DNA of 64,000 nucleotides from the NCBI RefSeq assembly GCF_033547095.1, contig NZ_CP137852.1, positions 2,659,501-2,723,500 of the forward strand. Reading direction: 5' to 3'. This DNA is from Sediminicoccus rosea. Its GTDB lineage: Bacteria; Pseudomonadota; Alphaproteobacteria; Acetobacterales; Acetobacteraceae. Made by a program: the position numbers and the translations under genes. Below, in pieces: positions 1 to 8,595 of the stretch (its first letter is position 1; each line of letters starts with the position of its first letter). The notes below the pieces were generated by a model. It was not told the DNA's origin. It did not search any database and worked only from the letters and a program-made list of their open reading frames with translations.

Positions 1-1
1 G

Positions 2-322
2 CGGCAATTCTGCGAGGAGGCGCTGACCGGCTTCGACGCGGTGCTGACGCCCACGCTGCGCACCCGCGTGCCGACGCGCGCCGAGACGGATGTGGATGCC
101 GACCCGGAGAACTGGGGCCGCTTCATGGGGCTCTCGGCCAATACACGCCCCTTCAACTACCTGGGCCTGCCGACCATCAGCGTGCCGGCGGGCTTCGATG
201 ATCGCGGCCTGCCGGTGGGCCTGCAGATCGCGACACGGCCCTTCGGCGAGGCGCGGCTGCTCCGCATCGCGGATGCCTTCCAGCGCGAGACGGATTGGCA
301 CAAGCGCAATCCCTTCCCGTGA
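2..322 (+). CDS. Amidase, C-terminal part (5' end outside window)
   Basis: The reading frame is open from the first bases and ends at TGA 320-322, so only about the last 106 residues are present. They carry the usual C-terminal block of amidase-signature enzymes: a 'DAVLTPTLR' strand, a 'FNYLGLPTISVPAGF' loop, then 'GLPVGLQIATRPFGEARLL'. Such enzymes hydrolyse or transfer amides with a Ser-cisSer-Lys triad that lies upstream, outside the window. The stop overlaps the GTG start of the next gene, so the two are probably cotranslated. Substrate cannot be told from this fragment. Confidence 0.85.
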   Translation, partial: RQFCEEALTGFDAVLTPTLRTRVPTRAETDVDADPENWGRFMGLSANTRPFNYLGLPTISVPAGFDDRGLPVGLQIATRPFGEARLLRIADAFQRETDWHKRNPFP

Positions 323-1056
323 GCACGCCGACCAAGGACGCGCCGCACCGGCCGTGCAGCCAGGCGCCGCTCGGCATCGGCTTCATGTGCAAGCCGCCGG
401 TCGCGGGCGTCAGCAAGACCCGCCTCGCCGCCGTGGTCGGCGCGGAGCGCGCGGCCGAGTTGGCGCGCGCCTTTCTGCTGGACAGCGCCGCCATCGCCCG
501 CCAGCTCGCCACGCGCGAGCATGCGGCGCTGGCGGCCTTCCACAGCCCGGATGATGCTGGCGAGGCCATGGCCGCGCTGCTGCCCGGCTGGCGCCTCGCG
601 CCGCAGGGGGGCGGCGATCTCGGCGCGCGGATGGCGCGCGCGGTGGAGCGGCTCTTCGCCGAGGGCGCGGGCCGCGCGCTGCTGATGGGCGCCGATGCGC
701 CGACGCTGCCGCCCGCCCTGCTGGAATTGCTGCTGGCGGCATTGCGGGACGGCGCGGATGCGGCGGTGATCCCGGCGCTGGATGGCGGCTATTGCGCCAT
801 CGCTTTCGCGCGCCCCTTGCCCGCGCTGCTCACGGGCATCGCGTGGTCCACGCCCGCCGTGCTGGCCGAGACGCGCGCGCGGGCGGACGAGCTGGGCCTC
901 AGGCTCGATGTGCTGCAGGCCTGGCACGATGTGGATGAGGCGGCCGATCTCGATCTGCTGCGCCTGACCCTCGATGGCGCGCAGCCGCCGGGCGGCTCGC
1001 CCCTGCCATCCTTCCGCGCGAGTGCGACGCGCGGGGCGATGGGCCTGGGCGCCTAG
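319..1056 (+). CDS. DUF2064 / TIGR04282-type nucleotidyl- or glycosyltransferase-like protein
   Basis: The protein has 245 residues from the GTG at 319, which overlaps the amidase stop as GTGA; a TTG at 295 would add eight residues. The fold is that of small GT-A-like transferases of the DUF2064 group: an N-terminal 'KPPVAGVSKTRLA' phosphate-binding loop, a 'LLMGADAPTLPPALLE' strand carrying the acidic residues, and 'ALDGGYCAIAF' further on. Family members occur in arsenosugar and selenium-associated clusters, but no such neighbours are seen here, so the substrate is unknown. The last ~25 residues look like a low-complexity tail. Confidence 0.8.
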   Translation: MSTPTKDAPHRPCSQAPLGIGFMCKPPVAGVSKTRLAAVVGAERAAELARAFLLDSAAIARQLATREHAALAAFHSPDDAGEAMAALLPGWRLAPQGGGDLGARMARAVERLFAEGAGRALLMGADAPTLPPALLELLLAALRDGADAAVIPALDGGYCAIAFARPLPALLTGIAWSTPAVLAETRARADELGLRLDVLQAWHDVDEAADLDLLRLTLDGAQPPGGSPLPSFRASATRGAMGLGA

Positions 1057-1117
1057 GGCGCGCCCCCACCCCGAAGGCCTGCCGCCGTTCCGCCCCGCTT
1101 CGTCCGAAACCGCGCCG

Positions 1118-2485
1118 CTAGAGCTGCCGGTGCAGCCAATGCGCGATGGCGCAGGTGCGCGCATCCTGATGCGCCTGGCCGATCACCTGCGCGCCGAATG
1201 GCATGCCCTCCACCGCCATCACCGGCAGGGTGACGCAGGGCACGCCCAGCGCCGAGGTCGCGGCATTGGCCGCGATGTCGCCGGTCGGGCGCGGGTTCTG
1301 CGTGTCATCGGGATCCCAGAGAGGCGCGATGCCGGGGGCGGCGGGGGCGATGAGCGCATCCACGAAGGGGGCCACGCGGGCCATGGCGGCGCGCATCTCC
1401 TCGCGCGTGGCCAGCGCCGCGCGGTAATCCTCGGCGGTCAGCGCCTCGGAGGCGCGCAGCCGGGCGATGGCCCGCGCGCTGAGGCCGCCCGGGTGGTTGG
1501 CTTCCAGGTTCAGCAGCGCCCAGCGATTCTCGAAGCCGACGATCACCGCCGTCACCGCCTTGCCCTCGGCCGCGATGCGTTCCAGCGCCGCCAGCGCCGG
1601 GTGGTCTTCCTTGCGCAACACGGGGATGCCGAGGGCGCGGATGCGCTCCAGCAGCGCCTCGAAGACCTCGCGTTCGGCGGGGCGCAGCATGGACCAGGCC
1701 TCGGTCTCGAGCACGCCGAGGCGCTCGGGCCGCGCCGGCAGCGGCGGCGTGTCGGGGCCGACCAGGCCGAGCATGCCCGGATCGCCGCCCGCGCGCTTCG
1801 CGATCTCGATCGCGACCTGCCACATGTCCTCGTAGCTGTTGGCGTGCACGCCGGCCGTGCTCTGGCTGGAGCCCTGCCGCTCGCCGCGATGGATGCCGCC
1901 CTGCGTGGGCTTGAGCGCCACATTCCCGCAGAAGGCGGCGGGCCGGATGATGGAGCCGCCCACCTGCGTGCCGATGGCGGCCGGCACCATGCCGGCGGCC
2001 ACGGCGGCGGCCGAACCGGAGGAGGAGCCGCCCGGCGTGCGGCGGCGATCCCAGGGGTTCTTCGTCGGTCCCGGTTCGCTCTGGCCGAGTTCGGTCGTCA
2101 CGGTCTTGCCGAGGATGATGGCGCCCGCCTGCTTCAGCGCCTGGATCATCGCGGAATCGCGGCGCGGGAAATTACCGGCATAGGCGGCGCAGCCCATCTG
2201 CGTCGGGAAGTCGCGCGTCTCGACCAGGTCCTTGATGCCGATGGGCATGCCATCGATCGGCGAGAGCGGCTGGCCGGCTGCCCAGCGCGCCGTGCTCTCC
2301 TCGGCGTGCTGGCGCGCGAAATCGGGGTCATAGACCACGAAGGCGCGCAGCTCCTCCTCCTTCGCCGCGATGGTGCCGAGGCAGCGCTCCAGATAGGCGC
2401 TGGGCGTGTCATTCCCCGCGCGGAATCCCGCGACGGCGCCGTGCCAGGTGAGGCCCGCGAAGGCCTTGGGATGGTAGCTGGTCAT
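1118..2485 (-). CDS. Amidase signature family hydrolase
   Basis: The 455-residue amidase has its full triad: Lys85 in 'PIGIKDLVET', cis-Ser154 in 'PGGSSSGSAAAVAAG' and nucleophile Ser178 in 'TQVGGSIIRPAAF'. It would hydrolyse an amide to a carboxylate and ammonia in the cytoplasm; there is no signal peptide. Its ATG follows directly after the stop of the IlvD/Edd dehydratase, so the two are one transcriptional unit and may act in one catabolic route. This is family-level assignment; the substrate (aryl, aliphatic or oligomeric amide) is not evident. It is a different paralog from the amidase truncated at the left edge. Confidence 0.9.
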   Translation of the reverse strand: MTSYHPKAFAGLTWHGAVAGFRAGNDTPSAYLERCLGTIAAKEEELRAFVVYDPDFARQHAEESTARWAAGQPLSPIDGMPIGIKDLVETRDFPTQMGCAAYAGNFPRRDSAMIQALKQAGAIILGKTVTTELGQSEPGPTKNPWDRRRTPGGSSSGSAAAVAAGMVPAAIGTQVGGSIIRPAAFCGNVALKPTQGGIHRGERQGSSQSTAGVHANSYEDMWQVAIEIAKRAGGDPGMLGLVGPDTPPLPARPERLGVLETEAWSMLRPAEREVFEALLERIRALGIPVLRKEDHPALAALERIAAEGKAVTAVIVGFENRWALLNLEANHPGGLSARAIARLRASEALTAEDYRAALATREEMRAAMARVAPFVDALIAPAAPGIAPLWDPDDTQNPRPTGDIAANAATSALGVPCVTLPVMAVEGMPFGAQVIGQAHQDARTCAIAHWLHRQL

Positions 2486-4207
2486 TCAGTGGATCTCCGG
2501 CTCGGGCGTTGCTTCGCCGCGTTCCAGGAAGTCGAGGTCGCAGCCCGTATCGGCCTGGCCGACGCTGCGCTGATAAAGGGCCGTCCAGCCGCGCTGCTGC
2601 GGCGCCACGCGCGGCGTCCAGGCGGCGCGGCGTGCGGCCAGCTCCGCCTCGTCCACCAGCAGGTCAATCCGGCGCCCCGGCACGTCGAGCGAGATCATGT
2701 CGCCATCCCGCACCAGGGCGAGCGGGCCGCCCAGTGCCGCCTCGGGGGCCACATGCAGCACGCAGGTGCCGTAGCTGGTGCCGGACATGCGCGCGTCGGA
2801 GACGCGCACCATGTCGCGCACGCCCTGGGCCAGCAGCTTCTTCGGGATGGGCATCATGCCCCATTCGGGGAAGCCCGGGCCGCCCTGCGGGCCCGCTTGC
2901 CGCAGCACGAGCACGCTGTCGGCGGTCACATTCAGGTTGGGATCGTCCAGGCGGGCATCGAGGTCGTTGTAGTCCTCGAAGACCACGGCGGGGCCGGTGT
3001 GGCGCAGCTTCTCGGGGCTTGCCGCGCTGTGCTTGATGACGGCGCCGTCGGGGGCGAGGGAGCCGCGCAGGATGGCAACGCCGCCCTCGGGATAGAAGGG
3101 ATGGTCCAGGCCGCGGATCACGTCGCGGTCATAGACCTCCGCACCTTCGATCTGTGCGCCGAGGGTTCCGTTGACGGTCACGGCATCGAGCGCCAGGTGC
3201 GGCGCGAGGGTCGCGAGGAAGCCGCGGCTGCCGCCCGCGTAGAAGAAATCCTCCATCAGGTGCGTGTCGCCATTGGGGCGCAGATTGGCGATGAGCGGCA
3301 CACGCGCGCTGATCGCATCGAAGCGTTCCAGGTCCATCGCGATGCCGGCGCGCCGCGCGATGGCGATCAGATGCGGGATGGCGTTGGTGGAGCCACCGAA
3401 GGCCATGGTCGCCGCCACGGCATTGTCGAGGCTGCGCTGGTCCAGCAGCTTCGTGACGGTCAGGTCTTCCCAGACCATGCCCACGATGCGCGAACCGGCC
3501 GCCGCCGCCATGCGCGGATGCGCCGAATCCACTGCGGGGATGCTGGCGGCACCCGGCAGGGTCAGGCCCAGCGCCTCGGCCGCGATGGCCATGGTGCTGG
3601 CCGTGCCCGCCGTCATGCAGGTGCCGGCGGAGCGGCTGAGGCCCGCCTCCATCTCGTTCCAGTCGGATTGCTTGATCGTGCCGGCGCGCAGCTCGGAATA
3701 GTATTTCCAGACGTCGCTGCCGGAGCCCAGCTTCTTGCCGCGCCAATTGCCGCGCAGCATCGGCCCGGCCGGCACATAGATGGCCGGGATGCCCATGCTG
3801 ATCGCACCCATGATCAGCGCGGGCCCCGTCTTGTCGCAGCCGCCCATCAGCACGAGGCCATCGAGCGGGAGCGAGCGCGCGATCTCCTCCGTCTCCATCG
3901 CCAGGAAGTTGCGGTAGAGCATGGTGGAGGGCTTCTGGAACACCTCCGGCAGCGCCATGGCCGGGATTTCCATGGGCACGCCGCCGGCCTGCCAGACGCC
4001 GCGCTTCACATCCTGCGCGCGCTCCCGGAAATGGCCGTGGCAATGCATCAGGTCGGACCAGGTGTTGATGATGCCGATGACGGGCTTGCCCCGGAACTCC
4101 GGCTGGCCGAAGCCGAGCTGCATGAGGCGCGAGCGGTGGTTGGCGCTGCGCATGGTCTCGACGCCGAACCAGCGATGGCTGCGGAGGTCCTCGGGCTTCT
4201 TCGTCAT
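2486..4207 (-). CDS. IlvD/Edd-family sugar-acid dehydratase (L-arabinonate dehydratase-like)
   Basis: The 573-residue protein matches the sugar-acid branch of the IlvD/Edd dehydratases, which dehydrate aldonic acids such as L-arabinonate or D-xylonate to 2-keto-3-deoxy acids using a [2Fe-2S] cluster and Mg2+. Cluster cysteines are visible at 56 ('LMHCHGHF'), 124 ('MGGCDKTGP') and 197 ('SAGTCMTAGTAST'); the C-terminal 'RISDARMSGT'-type motif is present as 'RVSDARMSGTSYGT', whose Ser is the catalytic base in studied homologs. I recall strong resemblance to the Rhizobium arabinonate enzyme, so it is less likely to be the branched-chain amino-acid enzyme IlvD. It is the first gene of a pair with the amidase. 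Confidence 0.88.
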   Translation of the reverse strand: MTKKPEDLRSHRWFGVETMRSANHRSRLMQLGFGQPEFRGKPVIGIINTWSDLMHCHGHFRERAQDVKRGVWQAGGVPMEIPAMALPEVFQKPSTMLYRNFLAMETEEIARSLPLDGLVLMGGCDKTGPALIMGAISMGIPAIYVPAGPMLRGNWRGKKLGSGSDVWKYYSELRAGTIKQSDWNEMEAGLSRSAGTCMTAGTASTMAIAAEALGLTLPGAASIPAVDSAHPRMAAAAGSRIVGMVWEDLTVTKLLDQRSLDNAVAATMAFGGSTNAIPHLIAIARRAGIAMDLERFDAISARVPLIANLRPNGDTHLMEDFFYAGGSRGFLATLAPHLALDAVTVNGTLGAQIEGAEVYDRDVIRGLDHPFYPEGGVAILRGSLAPDGAVIKHSAASPEKLRHTGPAVVFEDYNDLDARLDDPNLNVTADSVLVLRQAGPQGGPGFPEWGMMPIPKKLLAQGVRDMVRVSDARMSGTSYGTCVLHVAPEAALGGPLALVRDGDMISLDVPGRRIDLLVDEAELAARRAAWTPRVAPQQRGWTALYQRSVGQADTGCDLDFLERGEATPEPEIH

Positions 4208-4280
4208 CAGGCTTTACCTCAATACGATCCGATCGCCAGGGCCGCCTTCGGCCGTGGCATGAATCGGCTCGACCAATGAA

Positions 4281-4308
4281 CCGATGAGGCGCGTCTGCGC
4301 CTCATCGG
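4281..4308 (-). terminator. Perfect 11-bp stem-loop after the SDR gene
   Basis: Positions 4281-4291 and 4298-4308 are perfect inverted repeats around a 6-nt loop, and the right arm covers the stop codon of the leftward SDR gene. On the minus strand the stem is followed by a weakly T-rich 'ttcattgg', not by a true U-run. It could terminate transcription, protect the 3' end, or attenuate read-through into the dehydratase gene. The stem is directly visible; the function is inferred. Confidence 0.6.
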
Positions 4309-5060
4309 GGTGCCATGCGCAGCGCGCCGTCCAGGCGGATCGTCTCGCCGTTCAGATAGGCGTTCTCCACGATGCTCATGGCGAGCTTCGCGTATTCATC
4401 GGGGTTGCCCAGGCGGTGCGGGTTGGGCACGCCGGCGGCAAGCGAGGCCTTCACCGCGTCGGGCAGGCGCTGGAGCATGGGCGTGTCGAAGATGCCGGGC
4501 GCGATGGTGCAGACGCGGATGCCCTTGCTGGCGAGGTCGCGCGCCGCAACCACCGTCATGCCGATGACGCCCGCCTTGGAGGAGGCATAGGGAATCTGGC
4601 CGATCTGCCCCTCGATGCCGGCGATGGAGGCGGTCAGGATGCAGACGCCGCGCTCGCCCTCCACCGCGTCATTCTTCGCCATGGCGGCGGCGGCGAGGCG
4701 CAGCGCGTTGAAGCTGCCGGTCAGGTTCACGCGGATGATCTCGGCATAATGCGCGAGGCTGCCCGGCGTGCCGTCCTTCTCCAGGATACGGAGCGCGCCG
4801 CCACGGCCCGCGCAATGCACCAGCACGCGCACCGGGCCCATCGCCTCGGCCGCGGCGACGGCTGCCGTCATGCTCGCCTCATCGCCCACATCGGCCACCG
4901 CGAAGCCGCCGCCGAGCTCGGCGGCGACGGCCGCACCCGGGGAGGTCGCGAGGTCCACGATCATCACCTTGGCGCCCGCGGCGGCGAGGCGCTTCGCACT
5001 CGCCAGCCCGAGGCCCGAGGCCCCACCCGTCACGATCGCGACGGCACCTTTGACGTTCAT
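4302..5060 (-). CDS. SDR, 3-hydroxyacyl-CoA dehydrogenase type II (HSD10-like)
   Basis: The 252-residue enzyme starts at the ATG complementary to 5058-5060; the frame stays open further upstream but without homology. It has the NAD-binding 'TGGASGLG' loop (11-18), 'HCAGRGG' and a catalytic Ser145/Tyr158/Lys162 set. The block 'GQIPYASSKAGVIGMT', 'RDLASKGIRVCTIAPGIFDTP' and the terminal 'LNGETIRLDGALRM' are characteristic of HSD10/2-methyl-3-hydroxybutyryl-CoA dehydrogenases, which oxidise 3-hydroxyacyl-CoAs in fatty-acid or isoleucine breakdown. It is divergent from the acyl-CoA ligase at 5166, which fits a shared acyl-CoA role. Confidence 0.87.
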   Translation of the reverse strand: MNVKGAVAIVTGGASGLGLASAKRLAAAGAKVMIVDLATSPGAAVAAELGGGFAVADVGDEASMTAAVAAAEAMGPVRVLVHCAGRGGALRILEKDGTPGSLAHYAEIIRVNLTGSFNALRLAAAAMAKNDAVEGERGVCILTASIAGIEGQIGQIPYASSKAGVIGMTVVAARDLASKGIRVCTIAPGIFDTPMLQRLPDAVKASLAAGVPNPHRLGNPDEYAKLAMSIVENAYLNGETIRLDGALRMAPR

Positions 5061-5165
5061 GTGATTCCTCCCTCGATTGGTCGCGCAGAGCGCACCATGC
5101 AAGCCGCATTGACGCAAGCCGTCCGGACGCGGAAGTTTGCCGCAAGAACCGCCAAGGAAACGCCC
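5061..5165. promoter_or_regulatory. Divergent promoter region between SDR and acyl-CoA ligase
   Basis: This 105-bp gap separates two outward-facing acyl-CoA genes. It contains a 10-bp perfect palindrome, cgtccggacg (5120-5129), that could be an operator half or whole site, and the ligase ribosome-binding site aagga at about 5153. On the other side a 'gggaggaat' sequence (complement of 5063-5071) precedes the SDR start. No convincing -35/-10 pair was found by eye. Confidence 0.4.
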
Positions 5166-6680
5166 ATGCCGCTGCTGGCCCAGAATGCCGCGCGCTGGCC
5201 CGACAAGCCCTGCGCCATCTTCCCCGATACGGGGGAGGCGCTGAGCTTCGGGCAGCTCGACGCCGCCGCCAACCAGGTGGCGCATGGGCTGATCGCGCTG
5301 GGCCTCCAGCCGGGCGAGGGGATCGCGCTGCTGCTGGAGAACGGGCCGGAATTCCTCTGGCTCACCTATGGCGCGAAGCGGGCGGGGCTGATGGTGACGC
5401 CGCTCTCCATCCATCTGCGTCCGAATGAGGTCGCGCATGTGCTGCGCGATTCCGGCGCGCGGCTGGTGGTGGCATCGGCCCATCTGGATGCGCTGGTGAC
5501 CGCGCTGGACCTCTCGGAGGTGCCGCATCGCTATGCGGTGGGCGAAGCGGTGCCGGGCTTCGCGCCGCTGGCCGATCTGATGGCAGGGCAGGGGACCGGC
5601 TGGCCACCCGGCGAGCGGCCGCTGGGGCGGGAGTTCCTCTATTCCTCCGGCACCACGGGCCTGCCCAAGGGCATCCGCCGTCCTCTGATCCCCTTCGCGG
5701 ACCGGCTGAAGCCGGAATTCGACATGACGTGGAAGGCCTTCTACGGCTTCGACGAGAGCACGGTCTACCTCTCGCCGGCGCCGCTCTACCACGCCGCGCC
5801 CAACCGCTATGTGCAGCGCGCGATGGATCATGGCGGCACGGCGGTGATCCTGCGGAAATTCGACGCCGAGCGCTGCCTCGCGATGATCGCGCAGCACCGC
5901 ATCACCCACAGCCAATGGGTGCCCACCATGTTCGTGCGCATGCTGGCCCTGCCGGAGGCGGTGCGCGCGCAGCACGACCTCTCCTCGCATCGCTGTGCCA
6001 TCCATGCGGCCGCACCCTGCCCGGTGCCGGTGAAGCGCGCGATGATCGCCTGGTGGGGACCGATCATCCGCGAATACTACGCAGGCAGCGAGGGCATCGG
6101 CACCGTCTTCATCGACAGCGAGACCTGGCTGAGGAAGCCCGGCAGCGTGGGCCGCCCCGCCTATGGCCGCGTGCACATCCTGGACGAGGGGGGGAACCCG
6201 CTGCAGTCCGGCGAGACCGGCCGCATCTGGTTCGAGGGTGGGCCGAAATTCGCCTATCACAACGACCCCGAGAAAACCGATGCCGCCTATAACGAGCGCG
6301 GCTGGGCGACCCTGCATGATCTTGGCTGGCTCGATGAAGAGGGGTTCCTGTTCCTCTCCGACCGCCGGGCGGACCTGATCCTCTCGGGCGGCGTGAACGT
6401 CTATCCGGCGGAGATCGAGGCGGTGCTGCTGACGCATCCGCGCGTGAACGAGGTGGCGGTCATCGGCGTGAAGGATGAGGAATTCGGCGAGCGCCCGCGC
6501 GCGCTGGTGGTGCCGCGCGGAGGCCCGGGCGACGCGGCGCTGGCGGAGGAGCTGGTCGCGCTCTGCCGCCGCGAACTGGCCGGACCCAAGGTGCCGCGCG
6601 CCGTGGAGTTCCTGGAGGAACTGCCGCGCAGCGAGGCGGGGAAGCTGCTGCGGCGCGTGCTGAAGGAACGATACCTCTAG
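5166..6680 (+). CDS. AMP-dependent acyl-CoA synthetase/ligase
   Basis: A 504-residue ANL-superfamily enzyme that would activate a carboxylate to its acyl-CoA through an acyl-adenylate. Visible motifs are the P-loop 'YSSGTTGLPKG' (159-169), A5 'YYAGSEGIG', the A7-A8 stretch 'LHDLGWLDEEGFLFLSDR' with hinge 'GGVNVYPAEIE', and the catalytic lysine of A10 in 'PRSEAGKLLRRVL' (Lys493). The ATG at 5166 is preferred over an in-frame ATG at 5098 because aagga lies about eight bases upstream and homology begins there. Chain-length specificity is not readable. It converges with the dienoyl-CoA reductase gene three bases away. Confidence 0.92.
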   Translation: MPLLAQNAARWPDKPCAIFPDTGEALSFGQLDAAANQVAHGLIALGLQPGEGIALLLENGPEFLWLTYGAKRAGLMVTPLSIHLRPNEVAHVLRDSGARLVVASAHLDALVTALDLSEVPHRYAVGEAVPGFAPLADLMAGQGTGWPPGERPLGREFLYSSGTTGLPKGIRRPLIPFADRLKPEFDMTWKAFYGFDESTVYLSPAPLYHAAPNRYVQRAMDHGGTAVILRKFDAERCLAMIAQHRITHSQWVPTMFVRMLALPEAVRAQHDLSSHRCAIHAAAPCPVPVKRAMIAWWGPIIREYYAGSEGIGTVFIDSETWLRKPGSVGRPAYGRVHILDEGGNPLQSGETGRIWFEGGPKFAYHNDPEKTDAAYNERGWATLHDLGWLDEEGFLFLSDRRADLILSGGVNVYPAEIEAVLLTHPRVNEVAVIGVKDEEFGERPRALVVPRGGPGDAALAEELVALCRRELAGPKVPRAVEFLEELPRSEAGKLLRRVLKERYL

Positions 6681-6683
6681 GCC

Positions 6684-7565
6684 TCAGCGCTTGGCCTTGT
6701 CTTCCTCGTTCCTGGCCTTGATGCGGGCGCGGGCCTCGGCCCATTCGGCGTCGCCCCAGGCGGTGTAGTCATTGTAGTTGCCCGCGCCATTCGCGAGCCA
6801 GTTGCCGCCATCCAGCGCCACCGTCTGCCCGCTGATCCAGCCCGCGCCGTCGGAGAGCAGGAAGGCGGCCAGGTTGCCGATATCCTCGGGCGCGCCGCCC
6901 TTGCGCATCGGGTTCTTCGCCGCCGCCTTGCCGACCGGATCCTCCGCGCCGGGGCGGATGCGCGCGAGCATCCCCTCGGTCGGGATCAGGCCGGGCGCGA
7001 TGCCGTTCAGGCGGATACCATGACGGCCCCATTCCAGCGCGAGCGACTTCGTCATCGCATCCACGCCCGCCTTGCTCATCGCCGAGGGCACGACGAAGGG
7101 GGCGCCGGTCCAGACCCAGGTGACGGTGATGGAGACGACGGCGCCAGGCATCCCGGCCGCGATCCAGCGCTTGCCCAGCGCCTGGGTCACGTGGAAGGTG
7201 CCGTTGAAGACGATCTCCGACACGGCGCGGAAGCCACGCGGCGAGAGATCCTCGGTGCGGCTGATGAAATTGCCGGCCGCGTTGTTGATGAGGTGCGTGG
7301 GGCCCAGGCCCTCGTCGAAGCTCGCCTGGATGGCGGCATCCACCGCATCGGCATCCTTGATGTCCACCGCCTGGAAGCGGGCGCGGCCCGGATGTTCCGC
7401 GTTCATCGCGGCCACCGTCTCCTCCAGCACGGAAGCGCGGCGGCCCCAGATCTCGACGGCGGCGCCGAGACCGAGCAGGTGCTCGGCCATCATGCGGCCA
7501 AGCCCCGTGCCGCCGCCGGTGATGAGCACGCGCTTCCCGGCGAAGAGGTCTCGCGCGAAGATCAC
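6684..7565 (-). CDS. SDR of the 2,4-dienoyl-CoA reductase type
   Basis: A 293-residue short-chain dehydrogenase with 'LITGGGTGLGRMMAEHL' for NADP(H) binding and 'INNAAGNF'. The usual catalytic Tyr of YxxxK is absent: the position is Ser161 in 'PSAMSKAGVDAMTKSLA', with Lys165 kept. That substitution plus 'VDAMTKSLALEWG' and 'APGLIPTEG' is typical of 2,4-dienoyl-CoA reductases and related trans-enoyl-CoA reductases of unsaturated fatty-acid degradation. The start overlaps the preceding Bug stop as ATGA, so the two are translationally coupled. Confidence 0.83.
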   Translation of the reverse strand: MIFARDLFAGKRVLITGGGTGLGRMMAEHLLGLGAAVEIWGRRASVLEETVAAMNAEHPGRARFQAVDIKDADAVDAAIQASFDEGLGPTHLINNAAGNFISRTEDLSPRGFRAVSEIVFNGTFHVTQALGKRWIAAGMPGAVVSITVTWVWTGAPFVVPSAMSKAGVDAMTKSLALEWGRHGIRLNGIAPGLIPTEGMLARIRPGAEDPVGKAAAKNPMRKGGAPEDIGNLAAFLLSDGAGWISGQTVALDGGNWLANGAGNYNDYTAWGDAEWAEARARIKARNEEDKAKR

Positions 7566-8521
7566 AGGCCGAGCCCCAGGCGCTTCACGCGCGCTTCCTC
7601 GTAATTCGCCGTCTCCTGGATGAAGCGGCCATAGGCCGCGCTGTCGAGATATTCCAGCGGCATGTCGAGCCGCTCCAGCGTCGCCAGATGCGCCGGATCG
7701 TGCAGCGCCACGCGGAAGCCGTCATGCAGGCGGCGGACGATCTCGGGGTCCATGCCCTGCGGCCCCACGATCCCGTAGGGCGAGGTCACCACCATGTCCT
7801 GGTAGCCGAGTTCGAGCAGCGTCGGCACGTTGGGCAGCTTGGGGGAGCGGTTGCGCGGCCAGACGTTCAGCGCGCGCAACTGCCCGTCCTGGATCAGCTG
7901 CAGCACGCCCGAGCCGGTGCCCGAGGCATCAATATGGCCACCGATCAGGGCGGGCACGGCATCCCCCTCGCCGCGGAAGGGGACGTGCAGCACCTCGATC
8001 CGCTCGCGCGCTGCAAGCTCGATCAGCGTGAGGTGCGGCGTGCCATTGGCGCCGGTATTGCCGATCTTCACCTCGCCGGGCCGGCGGCGGGCATCGGCGA
8101 CGAGGTCGGCCCATGTCTGGTAGGGGCTGCCCGCCCGCACGCAGACCATGAAGAGATAGCCAGTGACGTGGATGATCGGCGTGAAGTCGGTGCGCGGGTT
8201 GAAGGCCATGCGCTGCATGAAGGGCAGCCGGATGGCGGGCAGGGCGAATTGCGCGAGCGTGTAGCCGTCCGGCCGGGCGTTGCGCATGTTGGCGGCCGGC
8301 AGCGTGCCGCCGCCGCCCGGGCGGTTCTCGATGATGACCTGCTGGCCCATGGCGCGCGTCGCGGCCTCGGCGAAGCTGCGCATCTGCACATCGGTGGCAC
8401 CGCCGGCGGGGAAGCTGATCTGGATGGTGATGGGGCGGTTGGGGAAGGCCTGCGCCGCGGCAAGGCCCGGCAGGAGGGCAGGCGTAGCAAGGGCGCTGGC
8501 CAGCAGGTGGCGGCGATTCAT
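7562..8521 (-). CDS. Bug/TctC family tripartite tricarboxylate receptor
   Basis: A 319-residue periplasmic binding protein with an N-terminal export signal (Arg-Arg then a hydrophobic Ala/Leu stretch ending 'LAAAQA'). Family marks are 'PNRPITIQISFPAGGATD', 'VIIENRPGGGGTLPA', 'ARPDGYTL' and 'HVPFRGEGDAVPALIGGHID'. Bug proteins capture carboxylates or other small solutes for a TctAB permease, but no TctA or TctB gene is near. The stop overlaps the start of the dienoyl-CoA-reductase gene, so it might supply a carboxylate that enters acyl-CoA metabolism; that link is inference. Confidence 0.93.
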   Translation of the reverse strand: MNRRHLLASALATPALLPGLAAAQAFPNRPITIQISFPAGGATDVQMRSFAEAATRAMGQQVIIENRPGGGGTLPAANMRNARPDGYTLAQFALPAIRLPFMQRMAFNPRTDFTPIIHVTGYLFMVCVRAGSPYQTWADLVADARRRPGEVKIGNTGANGTPHLTLIELAARERIEVLHVPFRGEGDAVPALIGGHIDASGTGSGVLQLIQDGQLRALNVWPRNRSPKLPNVPTLLELGYQDMVVTSPYGIVGPQGMDPEIVRRLHDGFRVALHDPAHLATLERLDMPLEYLDSAAYGRFIQETANYEEARVKRLGLGL

Positions 8522-8558
8522 CTTGGCGTCTCCCGAAGTCTTATTATGCAGAACTCTT

Positions 8559-8582
8559 CATCGCCGATTTGGCACGGCGATG
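8559..8582 (-). terminator. 8-bp perfect stem-loop downstream of the ModA-like gene
   Basis: catcgccg (8559-8566) and cggcgatg (8575-8582) form a perfect stem with an 8-nt loop, 13 bp beyond the stop of the leftward ModA-like gene and about 40 bp before the Bug start. There is no U-run. It may be a terminator, or an operator in the AT-richer leader of the Bug gene (8530-8560). Confidence 0.45.
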
Positions 8583-8595
8583 CCAGCACGAAGCG

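Noticed and set aside
974-4279. 1101-codon open frame on the plus strand
   Set aside because: It is antisense to the amidase and dehydratase genes, both of which have intact catalytic motifs. Its His/Arg/Gly-rich product has no domain, a usual artefact of G+C-rich codon use.
6684-7565. SDR with missing catalytic Tyr taken as a dead enzyme
   Set aside because: The Ser in place of Tyr is characteristic of 2,4-dienoyl-CoA reductase-type SDRs, which are active.
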